DNA of 64,000 nt from Neoarius graeffei (taxonomy: Eukaryota > Chordata > Actinopteri > Siluriformes > Ariidae): the NCBI RefSeq assembly GCF_027579695.1, contig NC_083587.1:558001-622000 (forward strand), read 5' to 3'. Position numbers and translations under genes: made by a program. Positions 14,501 through 26,652 of the stretch are shown here, piece after piece. Every line of letters begins with the position of its first letter. Position 1 is the first letter of the stretch. The notes under the pieces are model-generated. The model was not told the DNA's origin. It saw nothing but the letters and a program-made list of their open reading frames with translations, and did no database searches.

Positions 14501-16640
14501 ATGTTAGCTTAATTGCTGCACAAAGTGATTCATGTAAGCTTCATTGCTGCACAAAGTGATTCATGTTAGCTTCATTGCTGCACAAAGTGTTTCATGTTAG
14601 CTTCATTGCTGCAAAAAGTGATTCATGTTAGCTTCATAGCTGCACAAAGTGATTCATGTTCACTTCATGGCTGCACAAAGTGATTCATGTTAGCTTCATA
14701 GCTGCACAAAGTGATTCATGTTAGCTTCATAGCTGCACAAAGTGATTCATGTTAGCTTCATTGCTGCACAAAGTGAGCCATGTTAGCTTCATAGCTGCAC
14801 AAAGTGATTCATGTTAGCTTCATAGCTGCACAAAGTGATTTCATGTTAGCTTCATAGCTGCACAAAGTGATTTCATGTTAGCTTCATATCTGCACAAAGT
14901 GATTCATGTTAGCTTCATATCTGCACAAAGTGATTCATGTTAGCTTCATATCTGCACAAAGTGATTCATGTTAGCTTCATATCTGCACAAAGTGATTCAC
15001 ATTAGATTCATAGCTGCACAAAGTGAATCGTATTTGCTTCATAGCAGCACAAAGTGATTCATCTTAGCTTCAGAGCTGCATAAAGTGATTCATGTTAGCT
15101 TCATAGCTGCACACAGTGATTCATGTTAGCTTCAATGCTGCACAAAGTGATTCATGTTAGCTTCATAGCTGCTCAAAGTGATTCATGTTAGCTTCATATC
15201 TGCACAAAGTGATTCATGTTAGCTTCATAGCTGCACAAAGTGAATCGTATTTGCTTCATAGCAGCACAAAGTGATTCACGTTAGCTTCAGAGCTGCTAAA
15301 ATGGTTCATGTTAGCTTCACTGCTGCACAAAGTGATTCATGTTAGTTTCAGAGCTGCTAAAATGGTTCATGTTAGCTTCATAGCTGCACAAAGTGATTCA
15401 TGTTAGCTTCATAGCTGCACAAAGTGATTCATGTTAGCTTCATATCTGCACAAAGTGATTCATGTTAGCTTCATTGCTGCACAAAGTGATTCATGTTAGC
15501 TTCACAGCTGGATAAAGTGATTCATGTTCGCATCATGGCTGCACAAACTGATTCATGTTAGCTTCATAGCTGCACAAAGTGATTCATGTTAGCTTCATAG
15601 CTGCGCAAAGTGATTCATGTTAGCTTCATAGCTGCACAAAGTGATTCATGTTAGCTTCATAGCTGCACAAAGTGAATCGTATTTGCTTCATAGCAGCACA
15701 AAGTGATTCACGTTAGCTTCAGAGCTGCTAAAATGGTTCATGTTAGCTTCACTGCTGCACAAAGTGATTCATGTTAGTTTCAGAGCTGCTAAAATGGTTC
15801 ATGTTAGCTTCATAGCTGCACAAAGTGATTCATGTTAGCTTCATAGCTGCACAAAGTGATTCATGTTAGCTTCATTGCTGCACAAAGTGATTCATGTTAG
15901 CTTCATTGCTGCACAAAGTGATTCATGTTAGCTTCACAGCTGGATAAAGTGATTCATGTTCGCATCATGGCTGCACAAACTGATTCATGTTAGCTTCATA
16001 GCTGCACAAAGTGATTCATGTTAGCTTCATAGCTGCGCAAAGTGATTCATGTTAGCTTCATAGCTGCACAAAGTGATTCATGTTCACTTCATGGCTGCAC
16101 AAAGTGATTCATGTTAGCTTCATAGCTGCACAAAGTGATTCATGTTACCTTCAGAGCTGCACAAAGTGATTCATGTTAGCTTCCTAGCTGCACAAAGTGA
16201 TTCATGTTAGCTTCATAGCTTCACAAAGTGATTCATGTTAGCTTCATAGCTGCACAAACTGATTCATGTTACCTTCAGAGCTGCACAAAGTTAGCCGTCT
16301 TAGCTTCATAGCTGCACAAAGTGATTCATGTTAGCTTCATAGCTGCACAAAGTGATTTCATGTTAGCTTCATGGCTGCAGAAAGTGATTCATGTGAGCTT
16401 CATAGCTGCACAAAGTGATTCATGTTAGCTTCATATCTGCACAAAGTGATTCATGTTAGCTTCATAGCTGCACAAAGTGAATCGTATTTGCTTCATAGCA
16501 GCACAAAGTGATTCATCTTAGCTTCAGAGCTGCATAAAGTGATTCATGTTAGCTTCATAGCTGCTCACAGTGATTCATTTTAGCTTCAATGCTGCACAAC
16601 GTGATTCATGTTAGCTTCATACTGTAGCTGCACAAAGTGA
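11580..16640. repeat. Higher-order duplicated segment (about 3.1-3.3 kb period)
   Basis: Rare marker units recur in order. CACATTAGATTCATAG occurs near 11884 and 14998. GCTAAAATGGTTCATG occurs near 12180, 12490, 15295 and 15725. GTTAGCCGTCTTAGC occurs near 12990 and 16290. TTCATACTGTAGCTGC occurs near 13316 and 16616. The last two pairs are exactly 3300 bp apart. Confidence 0.8.
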
Positions 16641-17858
16641 TTCATGTTAGCTTCATATCTGCACAAAGTGATTCATGTTAGCTTCATCGCTGCACAAAGT
16701 GAATCGTATTTGCTTCGTAGCAGCACAAAGTGATTCATCTTAGCTTCATTGCTGCAGAAAGTGATTCATGTTAGCTTCAGAGCTGCTAAAGTGGTTCATG
16801 TTAGCTTCACTGCTGCACAAAGTGATTCATGTTAGCTTCATAGCTGCACAAAGTGCTTCATGTTAGCTTCCTAGCTGCACAAAGTGATTCATGTTAGCTT
16901 CATAGCTGCACAAAGTTAGCCGTCTTAGCTTCATAGCTGCACAAAGTGATTCATGTTAGCTTCATAGCTGCACAATGTGATTTCATGTTAGCTTCATAGC
17001 TGCACAAAGTGATTTCATGTTAGCTTCATAGCTGCACAAAGTGATTTCATGTGAGCTTCATAGCTGCACAAAGTGATTCATGTGAGCTTCGTATCTGCAC
17101 AAAGTGATTCATGTGAGCTTCATAGCTGCACAAAGTGATTCATGTTAGCTTCATATCTGCACAAAGTGAATCGTATTTGCTTCATAGCAGCACAAAGTGA
17201 TTCATCTTAGCTTCAGAGCTGCATAAAGTGATTCATGTTAGCTTCATAGCTGCACACAGTGATTCATTTTAGCTTCAATGCTGCACAACGTGATTCATGT
17301 TAGCTTCATACTGTAGCTGCACAAAGTGATTCATGTTAGCTTCATATCTGCACAAAGTGATTCATGTTAGCTTCATCGCTGCACAAAGTGAATCGTATTT
17401 GCTTCGTAGCAGCACAAAGTGATTCATCTTAGCTTCATTGCTGCAGAAAGTGATTCATGTTAGCTTCAGAGCTGCTAAAGTGGTTCATGTTAGCTTCACT
17501 GCTGCACAAAGTGATTCATGTTCGCTTCATGGCTGCACAAAGTGATTCATGTTAGCTTCATTGCTGCACAAAGTGATTCATGTTAGCTTCATAGCTGCAC
17601 AAAGTGATTCATGTTAGCTTCATGGCTGCACAAAGTGATTTATGTTAGCTTCATGGCTGCACAAAGTGATTCATGTTAGCTTCATTGCTGCACAAAGGGA
17701 TTCGTATTTGGGTGATAGCTGCACAAAGTGATTCATGTTAGCTTCATGGCTGCACAACGTGATTCATGTTAGCTTCATAGCTGCACAAAGTGATTCATGT
17801 TAGCTTCCTAGCTGCACAAAATGATTCATGTTAGCTAATTCATTCATGCTAACCCTAG

Positions 17859-18170
<312 letters not shown>

Positions 18171-18202
18171 ACTCACCCACTGCTGCATTCGTCAGTCCCA
18201 AA

Positions 18203-18218
18203 GGCTCTTTTAAGAGCT
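18203..18218 (+). terminator. H2A histone 3' stem-loop
   Basis: GGCTCTTTTAAGAGCT, the replication-dependent histone mRNA stem-loop bound by SLBP, about 33 bp after the H2A stop. The last pair is G-U rather than G-C, unlike the three perfect copies in the other genes here. Confidence 0.93.
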
Positions 18219-18580
18219 GCCCATCTATGCTCAAAAAGTGCACTTTTTTTAATCCTTTCCCAGGTTTTGGGGTATTTCATAGCTCTAGCATAAAAGGAGT
18301 TCATAAGCAATATAATCATGTGGTGTTAATAGTAATGATGCATTTTATTTATAAAGCATTTTAGTCGTAATAGTATAACACTAATAATAACAGTAGTGTG
18401 CTGGCGATAAAGGAAGGCTGATGGGTGAAAATAGATTATGACTGCGCTGTCCGTGCGGCGATTGAACCTACAAAACGCGCTAAGCTGCGCTGTTGGCTCT
18501 GCGGAGCTGCGCGAGCGGCAATAAATTAGGGACGGGTGTGGCTGTGTTTCAAACTGTGTCGGCGGGAAAAGACGGTCCAA
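18219..18580. other. H2A-transposon spacer
   Basis: Histone 3' flank followed by AT-rich, then GC-richer sequence. A 112-codon minus-strand frame (18326-18664) crosses the transposon end, shows no recognisable domain, and is not called. Confidence 0.5.
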
Positions 18581-18644
18581 TTGAGGTATTTCACCTGACG
18601 TCACAGGGTCACGTGACGCCCCGGTGTCCACCATTTTGGACGGC

Positions 18645-18780
18645 AAGCTAGTTAATGTCAACAACAGTAGCTAGTATGTTACTGTAGCAATATTTACGTT
18701 CAGTCATTTGGATGACTGTTAAAACCTTTCAGTCTCAAGTTTTTCCTTTACTGGATTTACTAGTTTACTGAGCGAGCGCG
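18645..18780 (+). repeat. Left arm of an inner inverted repeat
   Basis: About 135 bp that reappear reversed and complemented at 19229-19365 with few changes (for example TTTACTGGATTTACTAG against CTAGTAAATCCAGTAAA). The two arms enclose the minisatellite, so single-stranded DNA or RNA could fold into a long stem with a GC-rich loop. Confidence 0.9.
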
Positions 18781-18782
18781 CG

Positions 18783-19232
18783 ATGGCTCCCGGCTCGGCC
18801 GCCGAGGGCGCGATGGCTCCCGGCTCGGCCGGAGAGGGCGCGATGGCTCCCGGCTCGGCCGGAGAGCGCGCGATGGCTCCCGGCTCGGCCGCCGAGCGCG
18901 CGATGGCTCCCGGCTCGGCCGCCGAGCGCGCGATGGCTCCCGGCTCGGCCGCCGAGCGCGCGATGGCTCCCGGCTCGGCCGCCGAGCGCGCGATGGCTCC
19001 CGGCTCGGCCGGAGAGGGCGCGATGGCTCCCGGCTCGGCCGGAGAGGGCGCGATGGCTCCCGGCTCGGCCGGAGAGCGCGCGATGGCTCCCGGCTCGGCC
19101 GGAGAGCGCGCGATGGCTCCCGGCTCGGCCGGAGAGCGCGCGATGGCTCCCGGCTCGGCCGCCGAGCGCGCGATGGCTCCCGGCTTGGCCGCCGAGCGCG
19201 CTATGGCTCCCGGCTCGGCCGGAGAGCGCGCT
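18783..19232 (+). repeat. 15 x 30-bp GC-rich minisatellite, open in frame
   Basis: Fifteen units of 30 bp, each starting ATGGCTCCCGGCTCGGCC, with two main endings (GCCGAGCGCGCG or GGAGAGSGCGCG). Because 30 is divisible by 3 the array is one uninterrupted frame, 154 codons, repeating MAPGSAAERA or MAPGSAGEGA and closing at TAG in the right hairpin arm. Each unit also offers its own ATG. CpG is very frequent, unlike the AT-rich flanks. No known protein family is recognised, and whether it is translated is unknown. Confidence 0.9.
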
Positions 19233-19365
19233 AGCTCAGTAAACTAGTAAATCCAGTAAAGGAAAAACTTGAGACTGAAAGGTTTTAACAGTCATCCAAA
19301 TGACTGAACATAAACATTGCTACAGTAACATACTAGCTGCTATGTTGTTGACATTAGCTAGTGCT
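19229..19365 (-). repeat. Right arm of the inner inverted repeat
   Basis: Reverse complement of 18645-18780, ending near GCTAGTGCTAAC. Starts directly after the last minisatellite unit. Confidence 0.9.
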
Positions 19366-19529
19366 AACAGCTAGCTGCTAGTACACTGCTACAACACAGA
19401 CACCGACCCTATTAATACAGTTCTTAGTCATTGCCTGGTCACAGCAAATTTATAACGGGCCATGTCTCAACAGACTAAGAAGTTATTTCAATGACATTTA
19501 ATAACATTTTGTTTATCCTGAGGACCGAA

Positions 19530-20044
19530 AGTAAATGAAAATGTGAACAAACCTTAGCTGTAATCAGATGGCGACCACCGGCTCCAGGGACGACCCGCTG
19601 ATGTAGGCATGTTACCCAGCCTGACACAAAATATTTGTAGGCATCCAAACTCTTATACGCTTTCAGATCAATACCTGTGTATGGCGATGGGTTTTTAACG
19701 ACATAGGTATACAGATCATGTGGGCTGAAGTCAGGTAAAGACGAGGGCTTCGTGTACTTCCGTACGTCAGTGAACAATCCTGGTGGAAGCAGGTAAACGT
19801 CGTTCTCTAAGCCTGCTAACCTCAATTTTTGCAAATACCTCTCCCTCTGCTTGCCCTGTAAATGCCCTACGTCGCTGGATAGTGAAGGTGTTTTCTGCAT
19901 CTCGCTCCTTTTTCTTTTATGTTTTTCGTTTGTCGCCTTCCTCGCATTCAAACTGATTCGAGCCGTGCCGTCCAAAATGGCAGCATCACGTGACTTGGTC
20001 ACGTGAGTGAAATACCTCAATAGCGAATAGGTGACGCAGCGCGT

Positions 20045-20053
<9 letters not shown>
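19530..20053 (-). pseudogene. First-exon remnant of a YqaJ-type transposon protein
   Basis: Minus-strand open frame that begins just outside the right TIR. It contains a basic stretch (KHKRKRSEM) and then LPDFSPHDLYTYVVKNPSPY and LKAYKSLDAYKYFVSGWV. The AYKSL-AY-FVSGWV pattern is what I recall from the segment upstream of the YqaJ-like nuclease in ISL2EU-type transposon proteins of fish and invertebrates. After ITAKV the DNA reads AAG-GTTTGT, a plausible splice donor. The rest of the protein is absent, replaced by the hairpin and minisatellite. Identification is from memory of the motif. Confidence 0.6.
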
Positions 20054-20584
<531 letters not shown>

Positions 20585-20611
20585 ACGCGGACTCCGTCTA
20601 ACGCACACAAA

Positions 20612-20627
20612 GGCTCTTTTAAGAGCC
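20612..20627 (+). terminator. H3 histone 3' stem-loop
   Basis: Perfect GGCTCTTTTAAGAGCC, 28 bp after the H3 stop, followed by ACC as in most histone mRNAs. Confidence 0.97.
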
Positions 20628-21251
20628 ACCTCACTGTCTCACAGAAACGAGCCCGTCTCCATCCCCTGCACGGAACACCGTTCTGTTTGAGCTCACGGTT
20701 CGAGTGGAGTCGGAGCAGTGAAACAGAACAGCTGTTAGGACACAGTGGCCAGAGTTCTAGAACTCCTCGCGGTATGACTGACAGGTTTTTGTCCTTTTAG
20801 ATATTGTGGTGTCTGAGCGCCGCTTCAGTAATCAGAAGAGAGAAGCAGAAAGTTTTCTCCGCTGCTTGGAAAAGAGCAAAGGTAATGTTGTATTTAATAA
20901 TTGGTCTATATGTATCAAGGACAAAACCTTTCAATACATTTATCACTTCATACGTTTTGTGTTTTTAACAATGGACATTGTCACAAGGCAGATTTCCATT
21001 TTTCCGCAGAGACAAATAAAACATTTGAAATAACTCGGTGCAGCACCCATTTAATTTTTACTGTTATTTTCGCTTTGTAAGTAAAATAGCTCCTTTATAT
21101 ACTCATTGATGGAGGTCGGTTTTCTTGATGTGGCAACTTTTCTCGCTGTATCTCCCGGAAATCAATTTTTATTCAATTCTGCATTTATTATAAAACAAGG
21201 GAACAGCACAAAGAGAGAGACACGAATTTGCTCTTCTATGAGAAAGTGGGT
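20628..21251. other. H3-H2B convergent spacer
   Basis: About 620 bp between the two gene ends. Left part GC-moderate, right part AT-rich. Short open frames (75 and 74 codons) show no recognisable domain. Nothing else is seen. Confidence 0.6.
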
Positions 21252-21267
21252 GGCTCTTAAAAGAGCC
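21252..21267 (-). terminator. H2B histone 3' stem-loop
   Basis: GGCTCTTAAAAGAGCC on the plus strand, i.e. GGCTCTTTTAAGAGCC on the coding strand, about 37 bp past the H2B stop. Confidence 0.97.
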
Positions 21268-21304
21268 GTTGGGTTGCTGAAGGCGGCCGCAGCAGCAGCG
21301 CGCT

Positions 21305-21800
<496 letters not shown>

Positions 21801-22147
21801 AAACCTCCTCATACGGGGCGCCTTCTACCGCTCCGCCCACTTCCTTCCCCTCCGCCTCGTCTCCCTTCCCGCCGTTTTATATTCACAGCACTGATGGAAG
21901 AATTTTATAGATAAGAGTTCATTCCATTCTTATATTTCTATTACCACCATCTGAAGCGTTTCTCTCTCACACACAGCTTTCATATAAAAACGGTTAAGTA
22001 TTACTGATGTTACTCGTGTCTGCAGTTTCCTGTTCTCTGCTTTCATTTTAAATAGACTTTATTTTCATTCAGATTTGCATCAAACAATACACATTAGAAC
22101 GAAATTTCCTTGCTGTGGCTCAGTGTAGTGCAGAACGAAACAGCAAG
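21801..22147. other. Spacer upstream of H2B
   Basis: CT-rich then AT-rich sequence with no recognised gene or repeat. Confidence 0.5.
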
Positions 22148-22462
22148 TATTGCCGCTTTTCCACTACAAACGCGGCTGAGCCGTGCCGTGCCGAGTCGAG
22201 CTGAGTCGAGCTGAGCGGGGCTGTTGGAGTTGCATTTCGACTACAACCGCGCTGAACCGTGCTGGCTGGAAGTGGGTGGACACATTGGGTGGAGTTAGCG
22301 AAAGTGGGTGGACGTCATGTGATGTCGTTAAGCAGCGCAAACAGTGACATCAGTGACAGTGGCGGAACAAGTCAGAGCCGGGCCGGGGGCGGGGCAAATG
22401 ACCGGGCACTTTATTAAAGCTTATCATAACATCATTTTAGGCTACAAAATGTCCGCAACTGC

Positions 22463-22866
22463 GGTGTTTACCAATTTCAACACTACCGGGTGCAACTATG
22501 TTATTTAGTACATCTAGTCCTTCAAACGAACATGTAACTCAGAAACAAAAAACATTAGGATACTGTACATGGCTCATAATAAAACATCAATAGCCTATAC
22601 TGCGCACATTATTTGAAGGGCATACGAATGAGCGCTCAGAGTGGTGACAGGAAGAGTCAGAAATAAAAGGAGGGCGGTGCAAACCTCACTGAATGCACTG
22701 TGTTTACCAATTTCAACACTACGGGGTGCAACTATGTTATTTTGTACATTAAGTCCTTCAAACGAACATGTAACTCAGAAACAAAAAAACATTAGGCGAC
22801 ATACTGTACATGGCTCATAATAAAACATCAATAGCCTACTGCGCGCATTATTTGAAGGGCATACGA
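22463..22866. repeat. Internal direct duplication of about 160 bp
   Basis: The stretch from GTGTTTACCAATTTCAACAC to GAAGGGCATACGA occurs at about 22463-22626 and again at about 22691-22866, with only scattered changes. About 70 bp of other sequence separates them. Confidence 0.9.
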
Positions 22867-22967
22867 CGAGCCTTGCGCTCCGCGAACTCGTCCACGATGC
22901 TCTGCATGTCACTGATTCAGTGATCTTTTAAGCGGTAGTCTCACGACCCGAATAGTAAACAATAAAC

Positions 22968-23096
22968 ATGGAGGACATGGAGTCGTTAGTGTTGCTGGTC
23001 TTGGTGCTGTGGCTTGTTGTCACCGACAACGCGGACAGATACTGGCAAGAGCGTATAGATGAGGCGAGGCGCATAAGGCTTCAGAAATTCTCGTAA
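22968..23096 (+). pseudogene. Short coding remnant in the Harbinger-like element
   Basis: A 42-codon open frame, MEDMESLVLLVLVLWLVV followed by TDNADRYWQERIDEARRIRL. It may be the start of a transposon protein, with the rest deleted. No domain is recognised; the RYWQERIDEARRIR part is helical and charged. Confidence 0.4.
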
Positions 23097-23510
23097 TTCG
23101 TAATTATTCTTCTTCCGGGTTTGCGGTGTTTACAGATCCCAGCGCGCTCGCGGGGAGTGTGTGGGCATGTGAGGACACGCCTCCTCACCAATCAGTGCAC
23201 AGGGGAGTGTCTGCTCACGCCTCCAGCCTCAGTCGGCTCGGTTTGGCTCGCTTCAGCCCCACTCCAAAACGATGCGAGTTTTAGGGGCTAAGCAGGGCTG
23301 AAGCGAGCTGAGTCGTGCTGGTTTTTGGTAGTCGAAACGCGAGCCGTGTCGGGCTGAAGTGAGCTGAAGCGAGCTGAAGTGAGCTGAAAAAGGGTAGTGG
23401 AAAAGGGCCATATATTACCTGAGAATTAAAAAAATATATACATAGGATGTTTTTCTCTTCCCTCTCTCACACACACTCATGGAGAAAGAGCTCTTTGTGG
23501 ATGTTTGGGT

Positions 23511-23526
23511 GGCTCTTAAAAGAGCC
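23511..23526 (-). terminator. H4 histone 3' stem-loop
   Basis: GGCTCTTAAAAGAGCC on the plus strand, about 31 bp past the H4 stop; perfect stem-loop on the coding strand. Confidence 0.97.
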
Positions 23527-23557
23527 GTTGTGTTGGTGCGGTTCAGTGCCGGAGCGT

Positions 23558-23960
<403 letters not shown>

Positions 23961-25668
23961 CCGGAGTGGGCGGGCCTCAGGCCTAAGAACAACGGTCCCG
24001 CAGTAAAACACATTCAAAAAGAAACAGAATGCCACAGCTTTTCACTGGCGAGCGCATTCTTCATCCTTTCTGTGCACAGAAACATTATCATTCACATTAT
24101 TTTTTACGCCGTTTTGATCGGCTGAGCGAACTGCAAACAACTGCCGACAGATCATGGTCTGCTCATGCGCAGTTACTCCCTGTCAACAAACAAACAAACA
24201 GCCATCACTGTAATGAGGTTAGTAAAAGCACTCTTTGTTTGTGCAACATTGGCATTCCCTTTTGAGCCCGTCCGTGGCTTCAAGGCCCGGATTCTAAACT
24301 CCTCGGTCCACTACAGCTACAGGTCACAGAACGCAGAACATCACCTTATTACTCGGCCCGGCACTCAGCTCTGATCCACACCGATGTCTGTGTACACTGT
24401 TAACAGAGCCGACGCTTCACCACACAAGCACCCTCGAAGAAACGCTGCCTTGTTTTTCTTCCTCCCCCAACCTAAACGCTGGGTTGAGGCTGTGGGGTCA
24501 TATTCTTGGGTTATTTTAACTCATTCTGAGTTGCTTTCTATAACCCAGCTGCTGGCTTAGTGGTTGAGGACAGTCAGATATGATGCAATCTACCCAGCAG
24601 CTGCGTCCATTTAAATCGGTCGTTATAGTATTTGCGCTACATTACAATAAAAAAAAGCTATTCTTCCAACTGTCCTGTCCAATATCTTTCAAAATGCACT
24701 GGAAAAGGGCTGATTTTGGAGGGCAGTAAACAAAGTGGTTTCAGCGGATCAGCAGAGTGGCGATCCACAGGCAGAAGGGAACCGACAGGGAAGGGAATGT
24801 ACAGTCAATGGGACAAGGAGCCACAAGCCGTAACCAGCTGTTTCTAAGCTCCTTCCCCTGCTGATTTTCAGCGATGATTGTGAATGATCTGATTAATTAA
24901 CATAAACAAATAATGGTTTGTTTGTGACGACCATGTTGTGTAGTTTTGTGTAGTTTTAACAGCTAGGCATTGTCCAGTGTGCTCAGGCATGGTCACTTCT
25001 AACCTTGCACAGCTGTTGGGCTGCTGTTGAGTCGAAACACCCCAGCCGCTGGGTCACACTACATTTAAAAGCACTGTTTTTTCCCCAATGAACAGTCTTT
25101 GTGCCCGGGAAGACGACGACTGGCAAGGGGGCAGTTTAAAGCTACACAGGTTAAGGGTTGTAATATTATGATGTGCTTATACAAACTCTCCCTGCTGTAA
25201 AGGCAGCAAAATTACATGGAAAAATTTATTCACAGTTAGCCAGTTTGCATGGTGATAGAGGTGGTGAATGTCAATCCTTATTCGTATTGACACAGATATC
25301 ATCAAATGTTATGACATGTTGCTGCTGCTTTTCTTCATTGAGACAGACATGTTGATTTTGTTTTGACAGATGTGTGTTTTTCCTGCAGCCTTTGTATGCA
25401 TATAAACGGACAGCTGTGTCAAAAACAAACTTGCAAAATAGCAGCTTCACGAGCTCACAGATGGTTTTGGAGGTAAGCGTGTAATTGCTGGAAGTTTCTG
25501 CAATGGAAAACTACAATACTTATATTTATCAACAATAGTGTCCAATATAATACACAGTAAAATGTGTACTGTGTGTCTGTGGATAAGGGCTGGGATGGCA
25601 GTGGGTTAGCTGTATAATTTGTGCCATTATAAGACCCACAACGTACAACTACTGTTTTCTGTGTTTCA

Positions 25669-25841
25669 GGTGAGGCAGTAGATGAGGAGAGTTTTCTTCT
25701 TTTAGATGAGGGCCCCATTGCGAGTCTCATTCCCAAAATTGCCCTCCGATCACAATTTTTAAAGCTACATAGTAATGACATTGTCACAAGGGACATTTAT
25801 ATCAAAATTTTCAAATATTTTTATGTTAAAAAAAAATAATA
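25669..25841 (+). pseudogene. Exon-like remnant, possible SAM-type fragment
   Basis: After a good splice acceptor (CTGTGTTTCAG) the frame reads EAVDEESFLLLDEGPIASLI, then PKIALRSQFLKLHS, and runs to a stop in the A-tract. The pattern (acidic start, LL-DE, hydrophobic LIPKI, R-FLKL) resembles the second half of a SAM-like helical domain found in several fish transposon-linked proteins. No partner exon is seen nearby. This is a guess from pattern. Confidence 0.3.
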
Positions 25842-26049
25842 GGTCATTTAAAGAAATAATTGGAGGAAGATTAAAAAGTGATGAATAAAATAAATAAGCA
25901 TTTTTGTTTATTTTTTTGTTTGTTGTTTTGTTTTTGGCAGTGCTGCGTGTTGTTCTGTGTAGATATTGACTACCATCATATGGACAAGTTTAAGAAGTGC
26001 ATGTCACTCAATGTTTACCCTCTGTGTGTGTGTGTATGAGACTTATGAA

Positions 26050-26160
26050 TCTGAATCAGAATTGAGTTTATTGCCAAGTTGGTTCTCAGATACAAGGAAT
26101 TTGCTTTGGTGGTTGGTGCTTGAACGGTTCAGATAAAATAATTTAAAAATAGACAAAATA
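26050..26160 (-). mobile_element. LINE 3' tail fragment (L2/CR1-like)
   Basis: TTTATTGCCAAGTTGGTTCT and ACAAGGAATTTGCTTTGG are typical of the 3' ends of fish L2/Rex-type LINEs read on the minus strand. No coding part is attached. Confidence 0.5.
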
Positions 26161-26652
26161 GTTATATAAACATCAATGAACATGCCACTAATTTATCTAA
26201 GTTACCAGCAGCAGCACAGAAAGGAATGCAATAACAAATATCAGACCTTACTTTATCAGCTCTCACAAATGCAACATTTAATACAGAATCTATAAAGTTC
26301 TAAATTCGCTGCATTTTCACCAACACTAACCTCATTCTTACACTCCAAGTTTCATTTACAGGGAAATCTTATTCATTTCACCAGTCGGGCAAAATAAACC
26401 AACATGCAGAACATCAAACCCATCTGTCAAAATTAAGCCAGCACTCTAATGAACACACTCAGCACTGTCGACTCCCAGGCCTTTTCTTCTCTATAGACCC
26501 TTTTCACGTGACGTCATGACAAACGCGCCGCCATTTTGGACATGAACTACCAGTAGTCTACCACAGCCAAAAACGAGGAATGACGGCGAAGCATCGAAAG
26601 GAATATAGCAATCAAAGAAAGTTTTTACTTTCAGCAAGACTTCCATCATACC

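Larger units (their letters stand above)
1..17855. repeat. Giant 31-bp satellite array
   Basis: Head-to-tail repeat of a 31-bp unit whose core reads GCTGCACAAAGTGATTCATG followed by TTAGCTTCATT. It fills the left 17.8 kb without a break, about 575 units, and starts before the window. Common variants are TAGCTTCATAG/TTG at the unit junction, GTAAGCTTC (which makes a HindIII site), GAGCCATG in place of GATTCATG, GATTTCATG (32-bp units), and a GTATTTGCGTCATAGCAG type. Variants recur in blocks, so higher-order duplication is superimposed on the unit. No gene lies inside: 31 is not a multiple of 3 and open frames are short artefacts of the repeat. The unit contains TGATTCAT, which resembles AP-1/POU-type sites, but no function is implied. 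The right edge falls exactly in the H2A gene. Confidence 0.98.
18581..20020 (-). mobile_element. ISL2EU-like (THAP/YqaJ class) DNA transposon, non-autonomous
   Basis: Terminal inverted repeats of about 65 bp: the left begins TTGAGGTATTTCAC and the right ends GTGAAATACCTCAA. Both share the GTCACGTGA and CCATTTTGGACGGCA blocks. Inside are an exon resembling the YqaJ-nuclease protein of these elements, a second inner inverted repeat and a GC-rich minisatellite. No transposase remains, so it would have moved only with help from a relative. Its right end is about 30 bp from the first H3 promoter CCAAT box. Family assignment rests on TIR style and the coded peptide, not on a database search. Confidence 0.7.
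22151..23410. mobile_element. Harbinger-like DNA transposon between H2B and H4
   Basis: Imperfect terminal inverted repeats TGCCGCTTTTCCACTAC and its mate GTAGTGGAAAAGGGCCA, flanked on both sides by TAT (22148-22150, 23411-23413). Each end carries many short GAGCTGA/GAGTCGAG/GAAGCGAGCTGA repeats, which would suit subterminal protein binding. Inside are a direct duplication and one short coding remnant. The ends resemble PIF/Harbinger-type fish elements, whose usual duplication is TWA, so TAT is not a perfect match and family is tentative. No full transposase remains. Confidence 0.65.
23961..26493. other. 2.5-kb gene-poor stretch
   Basis: No recognised host gene. AACCCAGC/GCTGGGTT motifs at about 24478, 24542 and 25047 hint at an old, unclassified short element. 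One exon-like frame (25669) and one LINE tail (26050) are listed separately. Confidence 0.5.

Noticed and set aside
1-17855. CRISPR-like array
   Set aside because: Unit spacing of 31 bp superficially resembles a repeat-spacer pattern, but there are no unique spacers, the repeats are contiguous, and the genome is animal.
18326-18664. 112-codon minus-strand frame
   Set aside because: Crosses the left transposon end, no domain, likely chance.
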